From NCBI RefSeq assembly GCF_905171765.1, contig NC_053397.1:116019295-116083294 (forward strand): a DNA stretch of 64,000 nucleotides. The letters are read 5' to 3'. The stretch comes from Bufo bufo. Its lineage: Eukaryota > Chordata > Amphibia > Anura > Bufonidae. Positions 32,014-43,480 of this stretch are shown one piece after another. The notes under the pieces were generated by a model. The model worked only from the letters and a program-made list of their open reading frames with translations, did no database searches and was not told the origin of the DNA. The position numbers and the translations under genes were made by a program. Every line of letters begins with the position of its first letter. The first letter of the stretch is position 1.

Positions 32014-33632
32014 GTTTTAAAAAATGAAATAATTTTCTGGCTTTAAAAAAGCACCCATTTTTGGCAATATCCAACATCTGGTGCCTTTGCAGGATTAGTC
32101 AGTGTGCACTTTTAAGCTAGAGATACACCTATAATTTTCTTAAAAACACCCTTTTTGGGCAAAATACACCATTTTACAGCCTTGCTGCATCAGCACATGT
32201 GAAATTCAAGGGTTATATACTGCTGTCATATTCTGTTATTAAACAAACAGCCATTTTGGGCAAAAAGCTTAAATTGCGGCCTAGCCTGGATCTGTATGTG
32301 TGAGATACACTCTTTAGATAATGTGGTTATATTCTTCTATTAATAAAACACCCTTTCTGGGCAAAATACGCAATTTTACAGCCTTGCTGCATCAGCACGT
32401 GTGAAATTCAAGGGTTATATACTGCTGTCATATTCAGTTATTAAACAAACACCCATTTTGGGCAAAAAAACTTAATTTTGCAGCCTTTGCTGCATACAGT
32501 ACAGACCAAAAGTTTGGACACACCTTCTCATTCAAAGAGTTTTCTTTATTTTCATGACTATGAAAATTGTAGATTCACACTGAAGGCATCAAAACTATGA
32601 ATTAACACATGTGGAATTATATACATAACAAACAAGTGTGAAACAACTGAAAATATGTCATATTCTAGGTTCTTCAAAGTAGCCAGCTTTTGCTTTGATT
32701 ACTGCTTTGCACACTCTTGGCATTCTCTTGATGAGCTTCAAGAGGTAGTCCCCTGAAATGGTTTTCACTTCACAGGTGTGCCCGGTCAGGTTTAATAAGT
32801 GGGATTTCTTGCCTTATAAATGGTGTTGGGACCATAAGTTGCGTTGAGGAGAAGTCAGGTGGATACACAGCTGATAGTCCTACTGAGTAGACTGTTAGAA
32901 TTTGTACTATGGCAAGAAAAAAGCAGCTAAGTAAAGAAAAACGAGTGGCCATCATTACTTTAAGAAATAAAGGTCAGTCAGTCAGCCGAAAAATTGGGAA
33001 AACTTTGAAAGTAAGGGCTATTTGACCATGAAGGAGAGTGATGGGGTGCTGCGCCAGATGACCTGGCCTCCACAATCACCGGACCTGAACCCAATCGAGA
33101 TGGTTTGGGGTGAGCTGGACCACAGAGTGAAGGCAAAAGGGCCAACAAGTGCTAAGCATCTCTGGGAACTCCTTCAAGACTGTTGGAAGACCATTTCAGG
33201 TGACTACCACTTGAAGTTCATCAAGAGAATGCCAAGAGTGTGCAAAGCAGTAATCAAAGCAAAAGGTGGCTACTTTGAAGAACCTAGAATATGACATATT
33301 TTCAGTTGTTTCACACTTGTTTGTTATGTATATAATTCCACATGTGTTAATTCATAGTTTTGATGCCTTCATAGTCATGAAAATAAAGAAAACTCTTTGA
33401 ATGAGAAGGTGTGTCCAAACTTTTGGTCTGTACTGTATGTCATTGTGAGATACACACTTTAGATACTGTGGTTCTATTCAGTTATTTGAAAAAACAACCA
33501 TTTTGGTAAAAAAAAACTTGAATTGTGGCCTAGTCTGGATCAGTACGTGTGAAATACACCCTTTACATACTGTGGTTCTATTCAGTTATTTGAAAAACAA
33601 CCATTTTGGGCAAGATCCTAAATTTGAGAAAT
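32014..33632. repeat. hAT 5' subterminal repeats, right block (interrupted by Tc1-F)
   Basis: Continuation of the repeats at 18200-18602, with landmarks TTTTGGGCAAAATAC, TTACAGCCTTGCTGCATCAG and ATACTG(C/T)GGTTCTATTCAG. Non-coding apart from the Tc1-F insertion (32497-33435). Confidence 0.7.
32497..33435 (+). mobile_element. Tc1-F, internally deleted Tc1 element
   Basis: 939 bp between TA dinucleotides (32495-32496, 33436-33437). The termini CAGTACAGACCAAAAGTTTG and its inverse are near-perfect over about 60 bp. The transposase start MARKKQLSKEKRVAIITLRN at 32909 is followed after about 33 codons by a deletion into the C-terminus (about 33030-33294), which keeps the last catalytic block SPDLNPIEMVWGEL and the end KAKGGYFEEPRI. 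The first two catalytic Asp are lost. A non-autonomous derivative. Confidence 0.92.
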
Positions 33633-34061
33633 ATCAGGAGAGCGTCAAATAAGGGACGTGGCCCAGGTCATGGTGCTGCTGGTGGAGCTCCTGTTGCAGA
33701 AAGAGGAAGTGGTCGATCTGTGCCAGCTACACGCCCAAGTGAAACCCCTTCCTCGGGTGTGAGTAGGTGACAAAACCTGCAACGGTATTTGGTCGGGCCT
33801 AATGCTGCTCTACGAATGGTGAGGTCTGAACAAGTACAGGAGATAGTAGATTGGGTTGCTGACAGTGGATCCAGTACTTTCACATTGTCTCCCACCCAGT
33901 CTCCTGCTGAAAGACCACAGTTGGCACCTACAGCCGATGTCCATCAGTCTTTCACCTCACCCCCTCAAGTCATGCAGCAGTCTCTTCTGCTTTTTGATGA
34001 CTCTGTTAGCAGGGTTTCCCAGGGCCATCCACCTATCCCTGCCCCAGAAGTGGAAGATATT

Positions 34062-34526
34062 GGGCCAGATGTATCTTTACTCTGACAGCTCACTCCACTT
34101 TCACATATGGCTAAAGTCAGCTTTAGCCAAGTCAGATTTATGATCGGCCCTTTAAGACTGTAATAAATGTGGTTTGACGGTAGCAGTTTATCCGTCAGTA
34201 AGCAGCTTTACAAAAGTCGCACATCTTTACGAAAAAGTCGCACGTTTTTATGAAAAAGTCGCATGTTCTATTAAAAAGTCTCATAAGATAAGCATGGTCC
34301 TCACTGGTGTGAAATTGCGACTTTTTTGCGACTTTTTAAATAGTCCCAATAGTAAATCTGTCTAGAGATTCATTTACATAAAAAACACGCCCACTTTCAG
34401 AAAACTGGTGAGCATAGTGCAGAGCAGAAAAAAGTCACAAATTTGTGCGCAGTTTTAGCGTTTGGGACTTTTTTGGGGACTTTTTCACTTCATTATTCTC
34501 ACCTGAGATAATGATAAATCTGGCCC
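34062..34526. mobile_element. 465-bp MITE with GGGCCAGAT termini
   Basis: Termini GGGCCAGATGTATC and, inverted, GGGCCAGATTTATC. Flanked by ATT on both sides (34059-34061 and 34527-34529). Removing it with one ATT restores the hAT frame (VEDI, then ECTDAQ). The interior holds repeats such as AAAAAGTCGCA. The 3-bp TSD suggests a PIF/Harbinger-type mover, although ATT is not the classic TWA. Confidence 0.82.
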
Positions 34527-37208
34527 ATTGAGTGCACCGATGCCCAACCACTTATGTTTCAAGATGAGTACATGGGAGGACCATCGCAGCAAATCTCGGA
34601 TGATGACAAAACACAGGTGCCAACTGTGCCAAAGCTGGGGCTTTCGAAAGTGTGCAGACTGACAAGGAGGGCAAGGGTGAAGACTGGGTGGAATATGATG
34701 TGGAGGACAATGAGGTCCTCAACCCCACATGGAATCAAGGTCATGCGAGTGACCTATGTAGTTCGGAGGAAGTGGTCGCACAGAGCCACCAGCACAGCAG
34801 AAGAGGGAGCAGGGTGCAAAAGCGGAGCGGTCGTCCCCTAGACAGTACGCCTGCTACTGCTCACCGCAGCAAGGGACCGAGCACACCAAAGCCAGCTCCA
34901 AGGAGTTCCCTGGCGTGGCAGTTCTTCAGACAATGTGCTGACGACAAGACACGAGTGGTTTGCACGCTGTGCAATCAGAGCCTGAAGCAAGGCATAAACG
35001 TTCTCAACCTGAGCACAACCTGCATGACCAGGCATTTAAGTGCAAATCATGAGCTGCAGTGGAGTAGACACCTCAAAAACCAAGAAAGGTCTCTGGCTCC
35101 TCCTGCTTCCTCTTCTGCTGCAGTCTCGGCCTCTTCATCCACCTCTGGAGTGACAGTGCCACCTGCCACCTCGCAAACAGAGGATCTGCCAGCAACACCA
35201 CCACCTGGGTCACCAAGCATCTCCACAATGTCCCACGGAAGCATTCAGCTCTCCATCTTCCAAACACTGGAGAGGAAGAGGAAGTACCCCCCTACCCACC
35301 CACGATCACTAGCCCTGAATGCCACCATTTCTAAATTACTGGCCTTTGAAATGATGTCCTTCCGTCTGGGTGGAGACGGAGAGTTTTAAAGGCCTTATGG
35401 CGGTGGCTATCCCACAGTACGTCATACCCAGCCGCCACTACTTTTCCAGGCGAGCCATCTCTTCCCTGCACAACCAAGTGGGGGACAAAATCAGGTGTAC
35501 ACTGAGCAATGCCATCTGTGGCAAGGTGCACCTCACTACGGATACATGGACCAGTAAGCACGGTCAGGGACATTCTATCTCCATAACAGCACACTGGGTA
35601 AATGCAGTGGCGGCTGGGCCTGAGGCGGATAGCAGTTTGGCGCATGTCCTTCCACCACTGAGGATTGCAGGGCGCTTCAGTTTGCCTCCTTTTGCTTCCT
35701 TCTCCTACTCCGCTTCCTCATCCGGTCAGCGTAACACCTTCACCACCAACTTCAGCACAGCCAGGGGTAAACGACAGCAGGCAGTTTTAAAACTTATCTG
35801 TTTGGGGGACAAACCCCACACCGCGCAGGAGCTGTGGACGGGCCTTGAACAACAGACCGATGAGTGGTTGGTGCCAGTGAGCCTCAAGCCCGGCGTGGTA
35901 GTGTGCGATAATGGGCAAAATCTCGTAGCAGCTCTGGGACTAGCCGGTTTGACACACATCCCTTGCCTGGCGCATGTGCTGAATTTGGTGGTGCAGAGAT
36001 TCCTTCAAAATTACCCCGATATGTCAGAGCTGCTGCATAGAGTGCGGGCTGTCTGTGCGCGCTTTCGGCGTTCTCACCCTGCTGCTGCTCGCTTGTCAGC
36101 GCTGCAGCGTAACTTTGGCCTTCCCGCTGACCGCCTCATATGCGACTCCACCTTGCACATGCTGGCCAGACTGGTGATAGTGAAGTTTCAGCTTCAGCAC
36201 GCACGGGTGAGTCGCTCTGCGGAACAGCACCACTTCACCACCAATGACTGGGCCTCCATACGAGATCTGTGTTCCTTGTTGCGCTGTTTTGAGTACTCCA
36301 CCAACATGGCCAGTGCCGCTAACGCCATTCTCAGCGTTACTATCCCACTTCTATGCTTCCTTGAAAAAACGCTGCTTGCGATGATGGAAGAGGATGTGGC
36401 ACAGGAGGAGGAGGAAGAGGGATCATTTTGTAGGGTTTCCGGCCAGTCATTCACAAGTGGCTCCGAGAGTGGGTTCCTGCACCCACAAATGCCAGGTACA
36501 CAATTGTCCAGCCAGGGCTAAGTTCTGGAGGATGGCGAGGTGGAGGATGAGGAGGAAGAGATGGAGGAGGAGGAACCTTGCTCACAGAAGGGTGGCACCC
36601 AGACCAGTTCATGGCCATCACTGGTGCATGGCTGGGGGTATACAGGGGACACAGACGATACACCTCCCATTGAGGACAGCTTATTGTTGCCTCTGGGCAG
36701 CCTGGCACACATGAGCGATTACATGCTGCAGTGTCTCCGCAATGACCGCCGAGTTGCCCATATTATAACTTGTGCTGATTACTGGGTGGCCACGCTGCTG
36801 GATCCCCGTTACAAGGACAACGTACCGTCCTTAATTCCCTCACTGGAGTGTGATCGTAAGATGCGCGAGTACAAGCACACGCTGGTAGACGCGCTGCTGG
36901 TGGCATTCCCACCTGACAGTGGGGTCACAGTTGAGGCACAAGGCGAAGGCAGTGGAAGAGGAATAGGTCGCCAACGCTGCTGGGGCACCGCCAGCGCCTC
37001 AGTAGGCAGGGTTAGCATGGCCGAAATGTGGAAGAGCTCTGTCAGCACGCCACAACAACCAGCACCACCAGCTGATATGGAACGTCTTAGCAGGAGGCAG
37101 CATTTCGCCAACATGGTGGAGCAGTATGTGTACACACGCCTACACGTACTGAATGACGGGTCTGCCCCCTTCAACTTCTGGGTCTCCAAATTGGGCACAT
37201 GTCCTGAG

Positions 37209-37884
37209 TGTAACGGTCACGTCCACACACACACACAGGGGGAAGGGTAGTGACCACTGCGCTCCACCCTCACCCCTGGCCCTGCCTACTTGCCTCACGA
37301 GTCCTGATGACAGGGGACAACTGGACAGCAGTCCCTAAACTTAGGATATGTGCAGGGAAGACAGACAAGACAAAATACGGAACATGAACGGACCGGGTCA
37401 GAACCAAAAGAGCTACGCAGTACAACGGATTAAGCAAAGAATGGTCAGGAGAAGCCGGGGTCAAATACCAGGAGAGTAGAAAAGTACAAGAGGAGTCCTA
37501 AGAGAGTAGTCAGGTGGGAGCCGAGGTCACAATACCAGGAGGAGCAGGCAGAGAATCATCAGGGAACAGGATCAGGTAAGTATTCAGTAGTCCAACAAAT
37601 AGCCAGGAACCTAGAAATTAACAGACAACCTGTGGCCAGCAGGCTGCCTGTATTTATAGTGGGGAGTGAGGGTCATGTGACGTGGCCAGCGTCACATGAC
37701 CGACAGGCCAACAAGTCGAGCACCGAGTGATCAGCTCGGCGCTCAAGGCAGACTAGGAGCAGGGAGCCACTCAGCCAGCAAAGCCGCCCTGGGAATGAGG
37801 TCAAGCACAAATCCTCATTCCCAAAGCTAAGCAACAGGTCTGCGGGAAATGGGGGACCGAGTGCACCTTCGGAACCCCGTGACA
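37209..37884. mobile_element. Solo LTR (676 bp) in hAT transposase
   Basis: TGTAACGGTCACG...ACCCCGTGACA with exact 5-bp TSD CTGAG (37204-37208, 37885-37889). The hAT frame reads KLGTCPE before and LALYALEVLACP after, so excision of the LTR plus one TSD restores it. No internal coding. Probably Gypsy-type by length and ends; orientation not determined. Confidence 0.88.
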
Positions 37885-38084
37885 CTGAGCTTGCCCTTTA
37901 CGCCTTGGAGGTGCTGGCCTGCCCTGCAGCTAGTGTATTATCTGAATGTGTGTTAAGCACGGTAGGGGGAGTCATCACAGACAAGCGCAGCCGCCTGTCC
38001 ACAGCCAATGTGGACAAGCTCATGTTCATTAAAATGAACCAGGCATGGATCCCACAGGACTTGTCCGTACCTTGTGCAGAATAG

Positions 38085-39110
38085 ACATGTATACCGGCAC
38101 TAACCAGCCATTGTTATGCTACAGCGCAATTGCTTATTCTTGTATTTTGGATATTTCACACTCTTTTAGAGTGTACCCTAATTTAAAAAAATAATTAAAA
38201 CCAAAAACCAGTGTTGGCTACCTCATCCTTCTACAATGCTACGTCCACCGCCTCCTCAAACTACTACTCCATATGGACCTCCACCTCATAAATCTATTTT
38301 TTTATTTTTTATTATTTGTACGTATTTTATTTAATGTCATTTCACTACTTTGTCTGATTCATCAATCTTTGGGTGTGATGTACCACTGCTATACCTAGTA
38401 GACAGGTTAAAAGAATTCACAAATTTGTCTGTTACATTTTCGGGTGAAATTCACAGTTTTTTGGGTGTGATGTACCACGGCTATACCTAGTAGACAGGTT
38501 AAAAAAAATCACTAATTTGTCTGTTACATTTTAAGGTGAAATTCACCAATATTTGGGTGTAATATCCCCCTCCTCTTCCTAGTTGACAGCTTAATAAATT
38601 TCACTAATTTTTCATTTACATTTTCCGGTGACATTACACAATTTTTTTCTGTCATAGACCCCTGCTATACCAAGTAGACAGGTTAATAAATTTCACAAAT
38701 TTTTCTGTTACATTCTTGGGTTGACATTTTACAATTTTGAATAAACCCCTGCTCTGCATAGGTGACAGGGAATACAATTTCTGAAATTCTTCTTTAATTG
38801 ATGCGTGTCACCTCCTTTTATTCAATGCTTAAACTTTAACAAGTTGTCCCACATTTGCGCTTTAATAATTTGTCCCTCATTTGCGCTTCAATAATTTGTC
38901 CCACATTTGCGCTTCAATAATTTGTCCCACATTTGCGCTTCAATAACTTTTCCCATATTTCCGCTTGATCAAAAAAATATGTAATCCATTTATCTACCTT
39001 GGATGTGGTCTCTCTTTCTCATGCTCCCTCTCCGGTGTGGAACCCTGATTCGCCGATAACCGTGATCAACATGGTAGGCTCAGAAGAGAACATCAAAAGT
39101 TGATAGAGAA
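38085..39110. repeat. hAT 3' region with degenerate repeats
   Basis: After the transposase stop: an AATTAAAACCAAAAACCAGTG segment (found again at about 44645), then roughly 100-bp degenerate repeats (TACCTAGTAGACAGGTTAA, TTTGTCTGTTACATTTT) and a short-period run of CAATAATTTGTCCCACATTTGCG (about 38860-38960). Non-coding. Confidence 0.7.
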
Positions 39111-39293
39111 GAACATTGAAATTAATGGTGGTTGTGCTCGGATCGGCTCATGATGAGAGGGTCCCCTACCTAAGCCTATACTCCACCCCCCCTACCTAGA
39201 AGCAGCAGAGTTATGCCGGAACTGCTTATCGAAGGGTAGCCTAAAGGGGCCAAAAGAACCATGCATAGGAGTTTGAAAACTTGATAACAGAAA

Positions 39294-39865
39294 CTACAAA
39301 CCAAAACTCGAAAGCCAGTGATATTTCGTATAAGGATCCGGGATATAACGCATGGAACACGCGGAACTGCGACGACCCAACCGTTTGATGACATGTACTG
39401 GCACCTTATGCATGGACGCCGCAGCTTCCGCGCCCATGCGGAAGGAATGTCCTGTGATCCAGAGAGGACCGACCCCTGAACCTGTCAACTAAACCTGAAT
39501 GTACGTAAGAAAGGCCGCGGTGGTTAGCCGGGCATTGCCTAGTTTGAGTACGGGAGAACATGCCGCTTGGACTAAATACTACGCAGCCAAGCCTTCAAGG
39601 CCTGCACTGGACACCATCTGCTGTCCGTGGGAAAGTATCTGACCGCCACTGATTCCCCCGGCCGTGACGTCTTGGACGAGGCCAAGGTGAGGACATAGAT
39701 GGACATGCGCCGGATGAGCTGACCTTTCCGCAAGCACCCAGCCAGCGTATTGGTGCCCATGAGCTCGCCTGACCTGAGGAATCCATGGAAGGCCAGGTAC
39801 AAGGCTGTTTCTACCAGAGCGCTAACCTGCGGCCCGAATGGTTTACCCTGCAGTTTGTCTATCAT
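39294..39865 (-). pseudogene. Tyrosine recombinase, C-terminal catalytic part
   Basis: On the minus strand: FHGFLRSGELMGTNTL with the first catalytic Arg, LASSKTSRPGESV, CPVQALKAWL (an arrangement typical of the fold), then after a frameshift (39489-39571) GHSFRMGAEAAASMHKV with the His-x-x-Arg, VIKRLGRRSSACSMRYI with the nucleophile Tyr, and an end at SSFGL with its stop at 39294. The R-H-R-Y set is therefore complete but split over two frames. Upstream (39866-40140) is degraded. In DIRS-type retroelements such an enzyme inserts the circular DNA copy. A Crypton or an unrelated recombinase transposon is the alternative. Confidence 0.75.
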
Positions 39866-40284
39866 GGCCTGAACAAGCTACCGGTAAATGGCTGACGCAC
39901 ATGTCGTTTCACAACAGACATCTTGCGCAAACCCTTCAACGCCGCTTTGATCGGGTGGGCGGAGAAGAGTGACGGTAGGTCCGGATGTAGCATGTACCAA
40001 TGGTGCTGAATACCTGCCATGTATAGTTAACAATGCTATAGGGCAGGTTTAATTGAGAGTGGCAAAACCCCGACGAAGCCCAATAGGTGAGTGATAGGCC
40101 CCCGGCCAGCGGCCGGGTAGGTGTTCTCATATCTCTGAAACAGGCGCTAAGCTGTCTTGTAAGCCCTCAGAGTATTACTGGCCAAGGAATTGGCCATCAG
40201 TCTCTTAGCTATGGTGAGATGAGAGACTAGTCCCAGCTCAGCTGGGCCTGGTGAGGAATCAATTTTTTTATTTTTTTTTATTAT

Positions 40285-41035
40285 TTTTTTCATGCGTGAG
40301 AGACTCTAATGGCAGAGTTATGTGTGTAAACCTAAAGCGGAGAAGCCATGCGTGAGAGACTAATGGCGGAGTCATATGTGTAAAACTAAAACGGAGAAGC
40401 TCTGCGTGAGAGACTCTAATGGCAGAGTCATATGTGTAAAACTAAAACGGAGAAGCCATGCGTGAGAGACTCTAATGGCGGAGTCATATGTGTAACCTAA
40501 AACGGAGAAGCCATGCGTGAGAGATTCTAATGGCGGAGTCATATGTGCAAACCTAAAACGGAGAAGCCATGCGTGAGAGACTCTAATGGCGGAGTCGTAT
40601 GTGTAAAACTAACACGGAGAAGCCATGCGTGAGAGACTCTAATGGCGGAGTCATATGTGTAACCTAAAACGGAGAAGCCATGCGTGAGAGACTCTAATGG
40701 CGGAGTCATATGTGTAACTAAAACGGAGAAGCCATGCGTGAGAGATTCTAATGGCGGAGTCATATGTGTAAACCTAAAACGGAGAAGCCATGCGTGAGAG
40801 ACTCTAATGGCGGAGTCGTATGTGTAAAACTCACACGGAGAAGCCATGCGTGAGAGACTCTAATGGCTGAGTCATATGTGTAAACCTAAAACAGAGAAGC
40901 CATGCGTGAGAGACTCAGATGGCGGAGTCATATGTGTAAACCTAAACGGAGAAGCCATGCGTGAGAGACTCTAATGGAGGAGTCATATGTGTAACCTAAA
41001 ACGGAGAAGCCATGCGTGAGAGACTCAAATTTTTT
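40285..41035. repeat. Minisatellite A, about 55-bp unit x 14
   Basis: Unit contains CATGCGTGAGAGACTCTAAT, GGCGGAGTCATATGTGTAA and CCTAAAACGGAGAAGC. About 14 copies, flanked by AT-rich runs (40262-40289 and 41028-41064). The 102-residue frame over it is a translation of the repeat, not a gene. Confidence 0.95.
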
Positions 41036-41159
41036 TTATTTTTTATATATATATATTTTTTTAAACTATAAACCACTTAAGCAGCTCCCGTATGGGCACA
41101 GCTCTGAGTACGAGCATGAAGAGCATGGTATAACGCAGATCACCTGCACAGACTAACTA

Positions 41160-41640
41160 ACATCCTGTGCCTAAATAACCCCCTTGGAACCTTATGTACG
41201 GCCGGCAGCAGGAAGCCAGCCACCGCCTATGATCTGCTCCCCCTGACCGAGCCTAGTACTCCTTCCCCTGATCCCTGCCTACCTAACGGCACGGCAGCCC
41301 GTGCCAGACTTTATTGAAGAGGAGGAGCCTTTACCCCCCAGCCGCGTGGGGAGCTCCCTGGCAGAATGCACCAGTGCGGGGGAGCCCCCCTCCTCAGCTA
41401 GGGCCGACCCACCGCCGGCTGGACACTCGTACCGCGTGGGGAGCAGCGCCACTCCCTGGCAATGTGCACCGGATCAGAGGGAGCCCTTCCTTTACCGTGG
41501 GCCCCGGCCCCCGCTGGTTTGAACCGTGTGCCGCGTGAGGAGCCGCACAGCTCTCTGGCATTGTGCGCCGGTTCGGGAGTGCCCCCCCTCACCTAGGGGC
41601 TGGTTTATTGTGACTGGAACCCGCTGGGAGACTGAAGCCT
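41160..41640. other. GC-rich segment with about 100-bp degenerate repeats
   Basis: Three related segments keyed on CCGCGTGGGGAG or CCGCGTGAGGAG, then CTGGCA, then GTGC(A/G)CCGG (about 41343, 41431 and 41530). CpG-rich. Resembles a promoter-like or LTR-like region of the recombinase element, but nothing specific could be shown. Confidence 0.4.
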
Positions 41641-41699
41641 GACTGGACCTACCTGTGACCGTGAAGGCTGACCTCCCAGGCCGTGGCTGACCAGCGTGC

Positions 41700-42365
41700 G
41701 TAGTCGTGACGCAACTACCCGTAGATGCCCACCCAGTGCCTGTAGTCAATGGGAGTGCGACTGAGTCTGTGGATGTGACCGACTAGCCCCTGTAGTCGTG
41801 AGGGGACCCTACATCGAGAGTAGCGGTAACGGACCATCGCCTGCAGACGTGGTAGTATTACCTCACGAGTCTGTTGACATGAGACTAATGCCTGCAGTCG
41901 TGGCAGGCCCATATAATGAGTCTGTAGTCATAACAGATTTGTGCCTGCAGTCGTGGCAGGGCTTTAGAGCAGTTCTGTAGTCGTGACAGACTGATGCCTG
42001 CAGTCGTGGCAGGGCTTTATAACGGGTCTGTATTCGTGACAGATGATGCCCGCAGTCGTGGCAGGACTTTATAACGAGTCTGTAGTCATGACAGACTGAT
42101 GCCTGCAGTCGTGGCAGGGCTTTATAACGGGTCTGTAGTCGTGACAGACTGATGCCTGCAGTCGTGGCAGGGCTTTAGAGCGGGTCTGTAGTCGTGACAG
42201 ACTGATGCCCGCAGTCGTGGTAGGACTTTATAACGAGTCTGTAGTCGTGACAGACTGATGCCTGCAGTCGTGGCAGGGCTTTATAACGAGTCTGTAGTCG
42301 TGACAGACTAAATGCCTGCAGTCGTGGCAGGGCTTTATAACGAGTCTGTAGTCGTGACAGACCTG
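41700..42365. repeat. Minisatellite B, about 53-bp dimeric unit x 9-10
   Basis: Unit: GTCTGTAGTCGTGACAGACT, GATGCCTGCAGTCGTGGCAG, GGCTTTATAACGA. The two halves CTGTAGTCGTGACAG and CTGCAGTCGTGGCAG are related, so the unit is itself a dimer. Copies become degenerate toward 41700. Confidence 0.93.
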
Positions 42366-43480
42366 GCAAAACAAAATTTATATCTATCTATTTTTTTTTT
42401 TTTATATATATTTTTTTTTTTCAACTTCCCACCAAAGGCCACGACTGTAGGCAAGACATGCGCCAGTGGCCTGAGCATTGATAGGCCACCATACCCAGTC
42501 CCCCAAGCCCACGCAGGAGTAAAAAGGGGGGTGGCCCACGCATGCGCACCACACCTGACTCACCTGGCGGCCATAACAGCCACAAACCCCACAGTATCGC
42601 AAAGTAGCCAACCACCTGTGGACCTGAATAAACAAGGACAGACATGTGAGTGAGCGAACCTCGGCTGAGTGACCCTTCACCCACGCAACCGCTCCCTAGC
42701 TAACCACCGGCTTGTCGCGGCTGCGCCCGAAACCGACCCACTGACTCCCGATGTACCATATGGGCTATGGGCGGCCAGGCTGCGTGCGCAAGGCGTAGTG
42801 GCCATCCTCCTTCCTTGAACCCTCTTTTATTTAATACTTAAAAAATATAATTTTTTTTTTTTTTTTTTTTTTTTTTTCAACTGACGCCTGCCTTAGTGCC
42901 TAGCCACTGGTGCTGAGCAAGGAGCCCAGTACCTGAACTGCAGTACCAGCATGGCCTGTAGGTGTCGCCCTCTCTCAGACCAGGACCTGCTAGAGCGCCG
43001 AAGGGCAGTGAGCCGCACTGTGGAGCCGATGGCCGGCGTGACCGATGTGCTGCGCGCGATGGTATGAGAGCGGGAGTGTGACTCGCCGCAACGGAGCCAC
43101 AGGTGAGGAGGCTGTTGTACAGTTTAGCCTGGGGGACGCTGCATGTGGGAGCGGGGTGCCTGGAGCGGATCGGAAGTGCGGGCAGTCACAGGTGCGGCTG
43201 GGGACCGGCGGGCACGCCCGGCAGCATGACATGACATAAATAACGAGACGGGTGTGCAGCCACCCGGCCTACCTATTCTCCACAGCGATGAGCCCGGCGC
43301 CGCCGACCGCACGAACTAACAACGAGACACGCAACCTCTCTGGAAGGACAGCCAACCCACGAGCCGATTCGAAAGCATTCGAACCGACAAGTGGGGGCAG
43401 GAGAGCCAGGTTTAAATAATTAAAGCCCCGCCTCCCCTCACACAAACACGGCACTCTTAATTGCCTACCACATGTCACAG
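42366..43480. other. Unassigned GC-rich stretch with two poly-T runs
   Basis: T-rich runs at about 42391-42421 and 42849-42877, with CpG-rich DNA between and after them. Conceptual frames of up to 113 residues on both strands show no family resemblance and no consistent coding pattern. Probably part of the recombinase element. Confidence 0.4.

Larger units (their letters stand above)
33633..38084 (+). pseudogene. hAT transposase (BED finger), broken
   Basis: Starts at ATC (33633) where ATG is expected, so the start codon seems lost. Order: a Gly/Ser-rich N-terminus; BED zinc finger WQFFRQCADDKTRVVCTLC...TRHLSANHE (about 34915-35055); catalytic core with LTTDTWTS (about 35535), VVCDNGQNLVAALG (about 35900) and CLAHVLNLVVQRFLQN (about 35965); an acidic spacer; HIITCADYWVATLLDPRYKD (about 36760); and the C-terminal dimerisation block LSTANVDKLMFIKMNQAW (about 38005) with its stop at 38082-38084. 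Breaks: a MITE at 34062, a frameshift near 34640, a frameshift near 35375, an in-frame TAA at 36519-36521 and a solo LTR at 37209. BED-finger hAT transposases cut and paste with 8-bp TSDs. Confidence 0.88.
39111..43480 (-). mobile_element. Tyrosine-recombinase retroelement remnant (DIRS/Ngaro-like) with minisatellites
   Basis: Foreign to the hAT sequence on both sides and much GC-richer. The only coding trace is a tyrosine recombinase on the minus strand (39294-39865), preceded on its strand by two minisatellites and GC-rich, CpG-rich DNA (41160-43460). No RT or RNase H was recognised, so assignment to the DIRS order is by the recombinase type alone. Ends are approximate: no TSD was found, which is expected for recombinase-based elements. 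Confidence 0.5.

Noticed and set aside
35047..35267. Minus-strand frames opposite the hAT transposase
   Set aside because: Shadows of the GC-rich coding strand without family resemblance.
34652..37250. A host ZBED-type gene instead of a hAT transposase
   Set aside because: It has frameshifts, a stop and insertions, and lies between hAT terminal repeats with a recognisable TSD, with no introns or other sign of domestication.
40539..40847. 102-residue open frame of repeating HAWLLRF-like units
   Set aside because: It is minisatellite A read in one frame; copy-to-copy changes are not codon-biased.
40285..42365. Regularly spaced direct repeats resembling a CRISPR array
   Set aside because: There are no unique spacers; units are contiguous, and the context is a eukaryotic genome.
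42312..42684. Frames of 87-113 residues on both strands near the poly-T runs
   Set aside because: No conserved block, overlapping strands both open, compositionally biased.
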